NCBI GenBank assembly: GCA_040791665.1
Contig: JBFNNX010000009.1
Coordinates: forward strand, 248,001-312,000
Length of the DNA stretch: 64,000 nt
Direction of reading: 5' to 3'
DNA from: Thiodiazotropha sp040791665
GTDB taxonomy: Bacteria; Pseudomonadota; Gammaproteobacteria; Chromatiales; Chromatiaceae
Shown here piece after piece: positions 26,376 through 35,601 of this stretch. Below the pieces are notes generated by a model, which saw only the letters and a program-made list of their open reading frames with translations, did not search any database and was not told the DNA's origin. Numbering within the stretch: the first letter of the stretch is position 1; each line of letters opens with the position of its first letter. The translations under genes were made by a program, and so were the position numbers.

Positions 26376-26531
26376 ATCAGTAATCGTAGTCCCGAACCGG
26401 TACTGCTAGCGATTGACAACCCTATGGTGCATCTGGATTCTGGCATGCGCCGGTATGACGGAATCAGCGAAGACCACTCACAGATTCTGCGGAGGAATCA
26501 TAATTTCTACCCCCGGCACCTACTAATGTAA
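26367..26531 (+). CDS. Short hypothetical frame (54 aa) in IS debris
   Basis: ATG at 26367 with an AGAGGAGATG ribosome-binding-like element just ahead. The product (MTDISNRSPEPVLLAIDNPM onward) has no known motif and ends in a non-descript basic/aromatic tail (RRNHNFYPRHLLM). It starts inside a hairpin arm and lies in degraded mobile sequence, so it may be a fragment of a longer gene. Confidence 0.25.
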   Translation: MTDISNRSPEPVLLAIDNPMVHLDSGMRRYDGISEDHSQILRRNHNFYPRHLLM

Positions 26532-26831
26532 AAAATTAATCTGATTACCCATGAAACTCAGCTACTCTAGAATTTAAGCTTCCTTGGATAGTTCACCTTC
26601 TTTTTTCGTGGATTTATAACGCCTAAGGATGGGACTGGACCCCACCGATCGCCTTCGAACAGAACAGTAACATTTCAAGCTTTAATGAATATTTACCTAT
26701 ACTTCTTTCGCTTAATCCAAATATTAGCTTCCTATCATATGGCTGAACTAGATAGGTATTTTAGAAAATTCATGGTAGGTCACTATTAACTCGGCGATCA
26801 AATAGATCACTTTCAGCCCCTGTGTGCCTGT
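26532..26831. other. Degraded AT-rich spacer
   Basis: About 300 bases from the short frame to the DUF3187 stop. No intact gene. It contains a stretch near 26600-26670 that looks like broken coding sequence but matches nothing I recognise. Right edge of the 3.6 kb insert. Confidence 0.4.
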
Positions 26832-27866
26832 CTACAGCGAGGCATCAAAGCGTCGCACATAGGCCAGATTGATCATGAAATCAGGCACTGAATCGGTGGT
26901 GAGGTTTTCGCCGATTGCGATATCGATACGATGGGAGTCCGCATCCAGGTGAATCGCCCCCCCAACCGTCAACATCAATGCAGTACCCCCGAGCTGATCC
27001 AGCCTGCTGTCGTAATGTGAAGAGTGGGCATCGACCTGCGCCTTGAGATCCAACCAGTTCATTGGCCGCCAACCCACTCCCAGGGCGCCAAAAAACACAA
27101 CATCCCGCTGCAGATCCTGCAACAGGTCAGCCTTACCTTTCAGCAGGAGACCCGCTTGGCCATAGATATTCAGAGGCCATTGCCACAACAATCGTTGCTC
27201 CGAGCCGCTTGCCCACAAAGCCAGGTCAGCTGCTCCACTACCCAGCAACGCATCAGCGTCTCCGCTGGGCAGTTTGAGGCTTGCGTGGAGCGCCAATCGC
27301 CTGTCACTGTCAGCAGCTACATCCAACGCATGGGAGAGCGTGAGCACAAGATCCCCTACTCCACTCTTGTTCCGGTCGACCAGTATCTGCTCGCCCTCGT
27401 CATTTTCATAGCGAAAAACCAAACGATTTCTGGACCAGTCATTGCGATCGGAATTGGACAATCCAAATATGTCGTGCCAATTCTCGATCAGGCCATCCAT
27501 CAAACCTTCACGATGAGTCAGGAAAGGCAGTTCGATACCGATCTGCCAATTCTCTGCAATCCCCCGCTTCCATATCAGCGCCAATCTGTATGTTTCCCCA
27601 TCCAGCCTGATTCGTTCACCATCCGAGTCACTCTGGATAGAGTTGTTGGCGATATCCGCAGTCAACTGCAGATAAGATTCGTTGCGCACCAACAGATGGG
27701 ATGAGGTCATAGCCGGTAGACCGTAGATTAGGGTGAAGGGGTTCATATTGCGCACATGGAATGGATCGATATTTCCACTGTCCGCATGTGACGGGAGAGC
27801 GAGCAGCCCAAACAGGGCGAGGTAACACGTATTCCGCAGGATGGCTATCAAGATCGACCTCGACAT
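26832..27866 (-). CDS. DUF3187-type outer-membrane protein
   Basis: 344 residues. Signal peptide (LALFGLLALPSHA), then the family start DPFHVRNMNPFTLIYGLP and a run of alternating beta strands with aromatic girdle residues, ending FMINLAYVRRFDASL. I place it in DUF3187, a family of predicted outer-membrane barrels of unknown function. A truncated relative lies at 23193-23370, so there were two copies, or one was partially duplicated when the AT-rich segment entered. It is divergent from the TPR operon and could be the outer-membrane component of that system. Confidence 0.75.
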   Translation of the reverse strand: MSRSILIAILRNTCYLALFGLLALPSHADSGNIDPFHVRNMNPFTLIYGLPAMTSSHLLVRNESYLQLTADIANNSIQSDSDGERIRLDGETYRLALIWKRGIAENWQIGIELPFLTHREGLMDGLIENWHDIFGLSNSDRNDWSRNRLVFRYENDEGEQILVDRNKSGVGDLVLTLSHALDVAADSDRRLALHASLKLPSGDADALLGSGAADLALWASGSEQRLLWQWPLNIYGQAGLLLKGKADLLQDLQRDVVFFGALGVGWRPMNWLDLKAQVDAHSSHYDSRLDQLGGTALMLTVGGAIHLDADSHRIDIAIGENLTTDSVPDFMINLAYVRRFDASL

Positions 27867-28162
27867 CTATCGACAGGCATCCAACACCAAGATAGCCTGC
27901 ACATTCAATTCAATAAATAAAAACTATTTGCAATTCAGTTACATAACCACCCAAGTTGACCAATAGTCTTTAGTTGATCCGGGCACTATCATTACAGTGC
28001 CTGCTGTGTGGCGAATACAATTCACATAACCTATCATGATGTTTGGGCATAAAATACCAACTTTACATTTCAACCTGTGACTATGATCGCAAACGCAACG
28101 CATTAATTCATATAGATTTATTGTTTCATGACGTCGCTTAAAATGTTCTGGGAATCAACATC
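27867..28162. other. Divergent promoter region before the TPR/ExbB operon
   Basis: About 300 AT-rich bases between the DUF3187-type gene and the first gene of the large plus-strand operon. Must hold both promoters. I see no clear -35/-10 pair and no repeats. Confidence 0.45.
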
Positions 28163-28690
28163 TTGAAGACATTAATCAGAATCGCACTTCTGCTGCTATG
28201 CTGCCTCGGTTTTTCGCTCTCTGCCGAGCCCTTGAGTGATAAGGGTAAGGGCCTTGACACACAGGTCGAGGATCTGAAAAAGGCTGTGATCGAGCTCAAT
28301 CGAGAACTCTTCATCCTGGAGGAGGAGCTGCTGTTCCCAGGCAATACCCAGGTATCGATCTTTCTCTCCCTGGATATCGGCAACTATTTTAAACTTGACT
28401 CTGTGCAATTGCATATAGACAACAAGGAACTCACCAACCATCTCTATACCGAGCGGGAGGTGAAGGCACTACAACGGGGAGGTGTACAACGCCTCTACCT
28501 GGGGAATATCAAGTCGGGAGAACATGAACTGGTCGCCTTCTTTACAGGAATTGGCCCGAAGGGAAGAGATTACAAACGGGGTGCGACCGTCAGCTTCAAC
28601 AAAGGGATAGGCCCGAAATACCTGGAGCTGAAGATCGTTGACAGTGCCGCCCTGCAACAGCCGGACTTCGAGATCCGGGAGTGGGAGTGA
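28163..28690 (+). CDS. Secreted coiled-coil/beta protein, first gene of Glt-like operon
   Basis: 175 residues from a TTG start at 28163; the frame is closed by a stop just upstream and no ATG is available. Signal peptide (IRIALLLLCCLGFSLSAEP), then a heptad-like helix (VEDLKKAVIELNRELFILEEELLF), then a compact beta region (VSIFLSLDIGNYFKLDSVQLHIDNKEL, GEHELVAFFTGIGP). Similar small proteins stand first in ExbB/ExbD-TPR clusters of other proteobacteria. Function unknown. Its end overlaps the next gene by 10 bases. Confidence 0.72.
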   Translation: MKTLIRIALLLLCCLGFSLSAEPLSDKGKGLDTQVEDLKKAVIELNRELFILEEELLFPGNTQVSIFLSLDIGNYFKLDSVQLHIDNKELTNHLYTEREVKALQRGGVQRLYLGNIKSGEHELVAFFTGIGPKGRDYKRGATVSFNKGIGPKYLELKIVDSAALQQPDFEIREWE

Positions 28691-30537
28691 TACGGGTGCT
28701 ATCCGGCCTGACCTCCCGCATTCTTCTCACGCTCTCGCTCGCCACACCTCTCTGCACGCATGCGGAAATCACTACCGGCGAACCGGGGGAATTGCGTGAT
28801 CTGCACTATGGCGATGCCCTCTTCCAGCTCTATCAGCAGAACTATTTTCCAGCTATTGTTCGCCTGCTTGCCGCCAGAAAACAGGGACTGATGCAGACCT
28901 ATGCCGATGAACCCGAGTTGCTCCTCGGCGGACTCTACCTGGCCTATGGGATGCCAAATACTGCGGAAGCGCTGTTCAACCGGATTCTGCAGAACAGCAA
29001 ATCTCCGGAAGTGATGAACCGTGCCTGGTTGCAACTGGGCAAGTCCCGTCATCGCCGGGGTAACATCAAGGCTGCAAAAAGTGCTTTAAATCAGATCGAT
29101 GAGAAACTGAAACCTGAAACCAGTGACGAAAAGCACCATTTAAGCGGCCTCATCGGTCTGTTGCAGAAAAACGAATCTGAAGCGCTCGCTGACCTCGACA
29201 AAATTTCTCAGCAGAGCGAATGGACGCTGTATGGCCGTTACAATCAGGCCATCGCTTACCTGCGAAGCGATCAACAGGAGAAGGTGTTGGCTTTGCTGCG
29301 GGAGATCGGCAGCGGGATCGATGAAAACGATAGCAATGAGGCAAAGTCCATCAGGGATAGAGCAAATCTTGCCTTGGGTTACCTGCTCCTGGAGTTACAG
29401 CAACCGGAAAACGCGCAACAGGCGCTACAGCGTGTGCGCCTCAAAAGCCCCGCAAGCAGCCAGGCGCTGTTGGGTTTGGGATGGGCCTCACTGCAACTGG
29501 GTAGGCAGGAGCAGGCACTGGCCCCCTGGCAACTACTGGCAGAACGCAATGCCAGTGATCCGGCTGTGCTGGAGGCGAAACTCGCCATACCCTATGTGCT
29601 CTCTCAGCTAGAGGCCGAACAGCAGTCGTTGCAGGGTTATCGTGATGCGATCGCAACCTATGACACTTCGCTCACTCAACTGGACCAGCTGCTCAGCCAA
29701 GTGAGAGAAGATGAATTCCCTGACAACCTGTTAGGCGATAACGACACGAAAATCGATTCACCAATGCGGTCGCTGTTGTCTTATCTTCTCTCCGGCAATG
29801 CCTTTCAGGAACGACTTCAGGACTATCGTGACTTGGGCCACATGGAGAAAAATCTTCAGCAGTGGCGGGAAAAAATCAGTTCATATCGCACAATGCTCAG
29901 TAACCAGCTGGTGGCGTATAACCGGAAACTGCCTCGTGTTGACGAACACCTGAAAGGGGAGAATCTGAAACAGGTCATTTCCAGAAAAGAGCAGTTAAAG
30001 ACACTCTATGAACAGGTTGCGACAACAGAAGAGCCGCCATTTGCCCTTGCCAACCAGCAGGAGAAGGTCTGGATTGAACGAATCAATAAAATCAAACGAA
30101 TCATTAAACAGCACGGCGCTGGCGGACAACTGGCCCCTCAAAAAGAGATGGCGCGTTTGATGGAAGGCATTCTGACTTGGCGGATTGCCACTGAACATCC
30201 AGCCAGAGTCTGGTCGTTGAAGAAACAGATGATCGAGTTGGAACAAAACATCGAGATGGCACATCAAAAAGAGGACGAACTCGCCAAGGCCCGCGCCGAG
30301 GCCGAAGGGCGTTTCGATGCATTCTCTATGCGTATCGAACAACTCGAGGAGGCGCTCCCAGGGCTTCATAAACAGGTGAAGGTGTTACGTCAAGATGAGT
30401 CTGAACTGTTGCGGGAGATGGCACTTGAAAGACTCGAACAACGGCGCAGTCTGATCAACAACTATCTTGTCCAGGCCAGATTCGGTGTCGCCAACCTGCT
30501 GGATATCAGCACCGCAAGAGCAGGGGGAGAGCAATGA
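28681..30537 (+). CDS. Periplasmic TPR protein
   Basis: 618 residues from GTG 28681, overlapping the preceding gene. Signal peptide (LTLSLATPLCTHAE). Several tetratricopeptide-like helical pairs between about 40 and 320 (YGDALFQLYQQNYFPAIVRLL, EVMNRAWLQLGKSRHRRGNIKAA, ALLGLGWASLQLGRQEQALAPW), then a long helical, probably coiled-coil tail (about 380-600). A protein-protein scaffold, probably periplasmic. It corresponds in position and type to the TPR proteins (GltD/AgmU class) of Myxococcus Glt clusters; orthology is not established. ATGA overlap with the next gene. Confidence 0.82.
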   Translation: MGVIRVLSGLTSRILLTLSLATPLCTHAEITTGEPGELRDLHYGDALFQLYQQNYFPAIVRLLAARKQGLMQTYADEPELLLGGLYLAYGMPNTAEALFNRILQNSKSPEVMNRAWLQLGKSRHRRGNIKAAKSALNQIDEKLKPETSDEKHHLSGLIGLLQKNESEALADLDKISQQSEWTLYGRYNQAIAYLRSDQQEKVLALLREIGSGIDENDSNEAKSIRDRANLALGYLLLELQQPENAQQALQRVRLKSPASSQALLGLGWASLQLGRQEQALAPWQLLAERNASDPAVLEAKLAIPYVLSQLEAEQQSLQGYRDAIATYDTSLTQLDQLLSQVREDEFPDNLLGDNDTKIDSPMRSLLSYLLSGNAFQERLQDYRDLGHMEKNLQQWREKISSYRTMLSNQLVAYNRKLPRVDEHLKGENLKQVISRKEQLKTLYEQVATTEEPPFALANQQEKVWIERINKIKRIIKQHGAGGQLAPQKEMARLMEGILTWRIATEHPARVWSLKKQMIELEQNIEMAHQKEDELAKARAEAEGRFDAFSMRIEQLEEALPGLHKQVKVLRQDESELLREMALERLEQRRSLINNYLVQARFGVANLLDISTARAGGEQ

Positions 30538-33368
30538 GGCTGTGTCTCTCGATTTCCCTTCTGGGTATCACGCTCTATGGTTGCGCAGGCCTTCCGATGT
30601 CAGGTAAATCGAAATCCGATGAACCCACTCTTGCAGATATCCATAAACAACCGATTAAGGTTGAAAAACAGGCACTCTCCCCCACTGACCGTAACGAAGT
30701 TATTGAAAACTATCGCGCCATCCTGGAACTGAATCCCGATCAACGACTCAACAGCGAAGCGACACGTCGTCTGGCAGACCTCGAACTGGAGCGCAGCGAA
30801 ACCAAGCTGTTGCAATCTATGGATGAGCCAGTCCCCAGCGATGCGGAGTTAACCAAATCGATCGAACTGTATGAATCCTTGTTGCGCAAGGATCCGAACT
30901 ATGCATCACGGGATCTGGTACTGTATCAACTGGCAAGAGCCTACGAGCTGAAAGGTGATGTAAACACCATGATGCTGACCCTGCGCGCCCTGATCACGCA
31001 ACACCCGGAGAGCCCGTATTGGCAGGAAGCACAGTTCCGACGCGGCGAGCATTTCTTTGTCATGCAACAGTTCAACCGTGCCGAATCAGCCTACGAAGCC
31101 ATACTGAACCGAAGTGACGTTACACCCTACTATGATCGGGCGTTATTCAAACATGGCTGGTCGCTGTTCAAACAGCAAAATATAGAACGGGGACTCGACT
31201 CATTCACACAATTGCTTGATTGCAATCTGAAAGATAAGAAGCAGATTGATGTAGACAAACTCTCTCCTGCAGATCAGAAACTGCTGAAAGAGACGATCAG
31301 AGTCATTAGCCTGACCTTCTCCGAACTCGGTGGCGCAAAACGCATTAGCCACTATTTCGATAGTAAGGGCCACCGCAATTATGAATACATGATCTATCAG
31401 GGACTGGGTGATCTCTACCTTAAACAGGAGCGCATCCAGGATGCGGCAGATGCCTACCTGGCCTTTGTGGACCTGTCCCCGGACCATCCCCAGTCACCGC
31501 GCCTTTCTGTGAAAGTAGTCGACATCTATAAAGAGAACGGTTTCCCGCGACGCGCCATCGAAAGTAAAAAATCCTTTGTCCAGCACTATGCGGTAGGTAG
31601 TGACGCCTGGAATAAACAGGACTCGAAGAACCAAGCCTGGTTGAATCGGCAATTAAGGGACTACCTCAAGGAGATTGCCGAGTATCACCATGCATTGGCC
31701 CAGGAATACAAAAAAAGCAAGGACAAGAAAACGGCAGCGCAGCAGTCAAAACAGGGCACCGAGGCTGCACGTTGGTATCGGTTATACCTGGATACATTCT
31801 CAGATGACCCGACTGCCGGAAGCATCAGTTTCCTTCTCGGTGAACTGCTCTTCGATTTAAAAAAATACCCTGAAGCCGTCACCGCCTATGAAGACAGCGC
31901 ATACCGTCTACCGACACACGACAAGCAGGCTGAAGCGGGCTATGCCGCCCTACTCGCCTACGCCGCTGAGAGTAAACGGCTGCCTGAAACCAAACAGGAG
32001 GCGTGGCGCCGGCAGGGTGTCGAGAGCGCCCTGAAATATTGTGACATCTTCCCCAAGGATCCGCGCAGAGCCTCGGTATTGACAGAGGCGGCCGATCAAT
32101 TGCTGCAACTCAAAGAGGTGGGACGCGCCCGTGGCGCTGCGCTGCAGGTCGCCAATCAAACCCCGCCAGCCGAGAAAAAATTACGCCGCACTGCCTGGAC
32201 GATAGCCGCCCATGCCGCTTTCGAGCAAAAGGATTACAGTGCCGCTGAAACCGCCTATCAACAAGCACTGAAGCTGCTGCCGAATAAAGCCAAAGAGAAG
32301 AAACCGCTTGAGGAGAGACTGGCTGCCAGTATCTACCAGCAGGGTGCATCGTTTCGCTCCCAAGGCAATCACAAAGGTGCGGCACAAGCTTTTATGCGTA
32401 TCGGGAAACAGGCACCAAATGCCAAGATACTCTCTACCGCAGAATATGATGCCGCTGCCAGTCTGATCGCTGTCGGAGATTGGGCCGGTTCGGTTAAAAT
32501 CCTCGAATCATATAGAGCCAAATATCCGAAAAGCGAGCTGATACCGGAGGTCAACAGCAAACTGGCTGTCGCCTACATGGAGACCAAGCAGCCACTCAAG
32601 GCGGCAGCGGAACTGGCGACTCTATCCAGCCAGGCATCCTCCCCCGAATTACGTCGCGAAGCCGGCTGGCGCTCTGCGGAGCTGTATGATAAAGCAGGCA
32701 AACAGAAACAGGCGATCGCCGCGTACAAAAGCTATATCAAGGCCTTTCCGGCTCCTGTCGATCAAGCAATGGAAGCCGGTCAAAAACTGGTTGAGCTTTA
32801 CCACAGGAGAGAGGAGAAAGGCAAACGTGACTGGTGGCTGAAAGAGTTGATAAAGATCGATGCACGGGCTGGTAAACAACGTAGTGATCGTACCCGCTTC
32901 CTGGCGGCTCAAGCATCCCTGCGGCTTGCAGAAGCAAACATGAAGAGTTTCCGGAAGATCAGGCTGAAGGCGCCTTTGGAAAAAAATCTGAAGCGTAAAA
33001 AACAGCAAATGCAGACTGCAATCAACGACTATAAAAAGGCTATCAAGTATGGCGTGGCCGAGGTTACGACCAGTGCCACCTACCAAATCGGTGAAATGTA
33101 CCGACAGTTCGGGACAGCCTTGATGGAATCCGAAAGACCGAAGGGGCTGAACGCGGATGAATTGGAACAATACGAGATCCTATTAGAAGAGCAGGCCTTT
33201 CCGTTTGAGGAGAAAGCGATCTCACTTTATGAATCAAATGTAGACAGGGTGGCCAGCGGGATTTATGACGAGTGGGTGAGAAAGAGCTTCAATGCACTGG
33301 CAAAATTGCTACCCGGACGCTATGCGAAACAGGAGAAGCGGGAGGCGTGGATCGATGCAATCAATTAG
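30534..33368 (+). CDS. Large TPR lipoprotein
   Basis: 944 residues. Lipobox LYGC at C17, then TPR/Tol-Pal-YbgF-like helical repeats across most of the chain (for example YESLLRKDPNYASRDLVLYQLARAYELKG, AQFRRGEHFFVMQQFNRAESAYEAIL, YRLYLDTFSDDPTAGSISFLLGELLF, YQQALKLLPNKAKEKK). The C-terminus is Lys-rich with further repeats. Outer-membrane-anchored scaffold spanning the periplasm is the likely role. It overlaps the gene before by four bases and the next start by 14, so the operon is tightly coupled. Confidence 0.84.
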   Translation: MRLCLSISLLGITLYGCAGLPMSGKSKSDEPTLADIHKQPIKVEKQALSPTDRNEVIENYRAILELNPDQRLNSEATRRLADLELERSETKLLQSMDEPVPSDAELTKSIELYESLLRKDPNYASRDLVLYQLARAYELKGDVNTMMLTLRALITQHPESPYWQEAQFRRGEHFFVMQQFNRAESAYEAILNRSDVTPYYDRALFKHGWSLFKQQNIERGLDSFTQLLDCNLKDKKQIDVDKLSPADQKLLKETIRVISLTFSELGGAKRISHYFDSKGHRNYEYMIYQGLGDLYLKQERIQDAADAYLAFVDLSPDHPQSPRLSVKVVDIYKENGFPRRAIESKKSFVQHYAVGSDAWNKQDSKNQAWLNRQLRDYLKEIAEYHHALAQEYKKSKDKKTAAQQSKQGTEAARWYRLYLDTFSDDPTAGSISFLLGELLFDLKKYPEAVTAYEDSAYRLPTHDKQAEAGYAALLAYAAESKRLPETKQEAWRRQGVESALKYCDIFPKDPRRASVLTEAADQLLQLKEVGRARGAALQVANQTPPAEKKLRRTAWTIAAHAAFEQKDYSAAETAYQQALKLLPNKAKEKKPLEERLAASIYQQGASFRSQGNHKGAAQAFMRIGKQAPNAKILSTAEYDAAASLIAVGDWAGSVKILESYRAKYPKSELIPEVNSKLAVAYMETKQPLKAAAELATLSSQASSPELRREAGWRSAELYDKAGKQKQAIAAYKSYIKAFPAPVDQAMEAGQKLVELYHRREEKGKRDWWLKELIKIDARAGKQRSDRTRFLAAQASLRLAEANMKSFRKIRLKAPLEKNLKRKKQQMQTAINDYKKAIKYGVAEVTTSATYQIGEMYRQFGTALMESERPKGLNADELEQYEILLEEQAFPFEEKAISLYESNVDRVASGIYDEWVRKSFNALAKLLPGRYAKQEKREAWIDAIN

Positions 33369-34002
33369 TATTCATCCACGCATACGGACAGGCGCCAAAC
33401 TTGTCTCGGGAATCTTCTGCATTTTCCTGATTCTTTCGGGTTGCAGTACAACCACTCCTGCAATCATAGATGAGACCAGCACTGCTAAACGCGAGACTGG
33501 ATATAGCCAGCCGAACAGCGCCGACCCACAACTGCAAAAGCGCTTCGATGCGGCTGTCGCACTGATGCGTCAGGATAAAATCGACAAGGCGAAACTGAAC
33601 CTACAGGCACTGATCGATCAAAACCCGCATTTGCCTGGCCCCTATATCAATCTGGGTATCATACAGCTCAATGAAGGTGAACCGGCCAAGGCTGCAGCAT
33701 CGTTTACAACAGCCCTTGAGCTAAAACCCGACAGCCTGCCAGCCCATAATCAATTGGCTGTTGCGCTCAGAATGCAAGGGAAGTTTCAGCAGGCGGAGCA
33801 GACCTATCGCACGGCCCTGAAAATCGAACCCGACTACCTGCTCGCTCACCGCAATCTGGGAATTCTTTATGATCTCTACCTGAGCAAACCTAAACTGGCA
33901 CTGCAGCACTATAAGCGTTGTCAGGCATTGGGTGACTCGAACGACAAAGAGATTGGCGGCTGGATCCTGGATCTCGAACGACGCATCAAGTCATCAAAAT
34001 AG
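33355..34002 (+). CDS. TPR lipoprotein (GltE-like position)
   Basis: 215 residues from ATG 33355, which has GGAGG about ten bases upstream inside the previous gene. A longer frame from 33292 is unlikely. Lipobox LILSGC at C30, then two or three TPR units (GPYINLGIIQLNEGEPAKAAASFTTALELKPDS, HNQLAVALRMQGKFQQAEQTYRTALKIEPDYLLAHRNLGILYDLYL). Small outer-membrane TPR lipoproteins (GltE type) are part of Glt-like sets. Function inferred from that context only. Confidence 0.82.
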   Translation: MQSISIHPRIRTGAKLVSGIFCIFLILSGCSTTTPAIIDETSTAKRETGYSQPNSADPQLQKRFDAAVALMRQDKIDKAKLNLQALIDQNPHLPGPYINLGIIQLNEGEPAKAAASFTTALELKPDSLPAHNQLAVALRMQGKFQQAEQTYRTALKIEPDYLLAHRNLGILYDLYLSKPKLALQHYKRCQALGDSNDKEIGGWILDLERRIKSSK

Positions 34003-34017
34003 CGGAAAGTGGATACC

Positions 34018-34302
34018 ATGAACAGGCCATATAAAAGAGTGTTGATGATACCGATTACTGCTTTGTTGCTGTTGTCACAGAACCTGCAAGCGGAACAGCG
34101 TATCGACCTGGAGGGCACGGCCATCTTCGGCAACAAAGAGTCGCCCAACATACTCTATGTGGTGCCCTGGCGATCGGCGAAACGTCTCACCAATATGATG
34201 CCCCCTGAAACGGGTCGCAGAGATGAGCTGTTTGCTCCGCTGGACCGTGATGTATTTCGCAGACAGATCGATTGGTACCAGACATTTAGTGAAAAACCGT
34301 AA
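34018..34302 (+). CDS. Small secreted protein of the Glt-like operon
   Basis: 94 residues from ATG 34018 (a GTG at 34009 is in frame). Signal peptide (LMIPITALLLLSQNLQAE) and a short mature part that begins QRIDLEGTAIFGNKESPNILYVVPWR, with no known domain. It is conserved in place between the TPR lipoprotein and the ExbB homologue. Role unknown; it may be an accessory of the motor or of the TPR proteins. Confidence 0.7.
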   Translation: MNRPYKRVLMIPITALLLLSQNLQAEQRIDLEGTAIFGNKESPNILYVVPWRSAKRLTNMMPPETGRRDELFAPLDRDVFRRQIDWYQTFSEKP

Positions 34303-34432
34303 AGAATCTATTGCTCGGTGCCGCATGACTGAAACAACCCGATTTCTTGCATCAGCTGTCTGTTTTTATCAGCCGCTGGATGCAAACATTTACAGTAAAC
34401 CGATATTCAGGCGTTAAACAACGGAGAATCCT

Positions 34433-35086
34433 ATGGAGCTCATCGACCCCATCATCCGATTTTTTCAGGAAGGCGGACTCTTTATGTACCCTATCCTGCT
34501 GATCTTTGCAGGGGGCGTAGCGATAGCCATCGAACGCTGGGTCTTTCTGACCATACAGACCGGCAGCAACAAGCGCACCTGGAGAAGGGTCCTGCCCCAT
34601 CTCAATGACGGTGACTTCAAGTCCGCAATGGAGACCGCCAACAAATCCAAGACCGCCATCGGCACCATGTTGACCTACGGCCTGGCACGGGCACGTACCG
34701 CAAGGCGCCGGGACGATGTCGAGGTGGCTATGGAGGAGGGATTGATGGAGGCGATCCCGCGGATGGAAAAACGCACCCACTATCTCAGCACTCTCGCCAA
34801 CATTGCGACCCTGCTCGGTCTGTTGGGCACCATCATCGGTCTGATTCAGGCCTTTACCGCCGTCTCCAACGCCGATCCCGCGGAGAAGGCGGACCTGCTG
34901 TCAGCAAGCATCTCGGTAGCCATGAACACCACCGCCTTCGGACTGATGGCGGCCATCCCCCTGTTGCTGGTCTATGCCCTGCTGCAGAGTAAGACCACCG
35001 CCATCGTCGACAGCCTGGAGATGGCCTCGGTGAAATTCCTCAACATCTTCAGCGAACAGGCATTCAGTACACGGAGCAAGGCATGA
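34433..35086 (+). CDS. MotA/TolQ/ExbB-family proton channel
   Basis: Stator subunit of a proton-driven motor in the inner membrane. 217 residues with the family layout: N-terminal helix (about 16-36, LFMYPILLIFAGGVAIAIERW), a cytoplasmic domain, then two long helices at about 120-145 and 165-185 (STLANIATLLGLLGTIIGLIQAF, MNTTAFGLMAAIPLLLVYALL). Followed by two ExbD genes with ATGA overlaps, like AglR-AglQ-AglS in Myxococcus. It should form the channel with both ExbD partners and energise the TPR/TonB-like complex. Confidence 0.92.
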   Translation: MELIDPIIRFFQEGGLFMYPILLIFAGGVAIAIERWVFLTIQTGSNKRTWRRVLPHLNDGDFKSAMETANKSKTAIGTMLTYGLARARTARRRDDVEVAMEEGLMEAIPRMEKRTHYLSTLANIATLLGLLGTIIGLIQAFTAVSNADPAEKADLLSASISVAMNTTAFGLMAAIPLLLVYALLQSKTTAIVDSLEMASVKFLNIFSEQAFSTRSKA

Positions 35087-35601
35087 GAGAACGGCTGAGA
35101 CGCCATCGACACGGGGAAGAGCTGAACATTACAGCCTTCCTCAACCTGATGGTGATCCTGATTCCCTTTTTGTTGATCACCGCCGCGTTTTCCCGCTTCT
35201 CCATCATCGAGCTTTATCTGCCTCCTGCCAGTGAGGGTACCCTGAAGGCGATCAAAGAGCTTCAACTGGAAGTGATCATCCGCCCCGACAGCCTCGAAGT
35301 CGCGGATCGGGAAGGCGGCCTGATCAGGCGCCTGAAGAACACCCCGGATGGTTATGACGTGAAAGGTTTGAACGAGCTGCTGGTGCAGATCAAGGTCCGT
35401 TTTCAGGACAAACGCAATATTTTCATCCTGTCGGAACCAAACACCAAATACGAAACCATGGTGCAGGTGATGGATGCCGTGCGCATGACAGAGAACATGG
35501 AAGCCGGCACCGTCGTTCAGTATGAATTGTTCCCGGATATCGCGTTGGGAGATGCCCCACCGGTAGCCGCGCAGAAACAGGACGAAGGTAACGCATCATG
35601 A
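35083..35601 (+). CDS. ExbD/TolR-family motor subunit 1
   Basis: 172 residues: one N-terminal membrane helix (about 15-38, NITAFLNLMVILIPFLLITAAF) and a periplasmic ExbD/TolR domain. In most ExbD/TolR proteins a conserved Asp in the helix carries protons (often ..LVDVMLVLLI..). Here the position appears to be Asn (AFLNLMVIL), as in one of the two paralogues of Agl-type motors, suggesting specialised roles. ATGA overlaps on both sides. Confidence 0.88.
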   Translation: MRERLRRHRHGEELNITAFLNLMVILIPFLLITAAFSRFSIIELYLPPASEGTLKAIKELQLEVIIRPDSLEVADREGGLIRRLKNTPDGYDVKGLNELLVQIKVRFQDKRNIFILSEPNTKYETMVQVMDAVRMTENMEAGTVVQYELFPDIALGDAPPVAAQKQDEGNAS

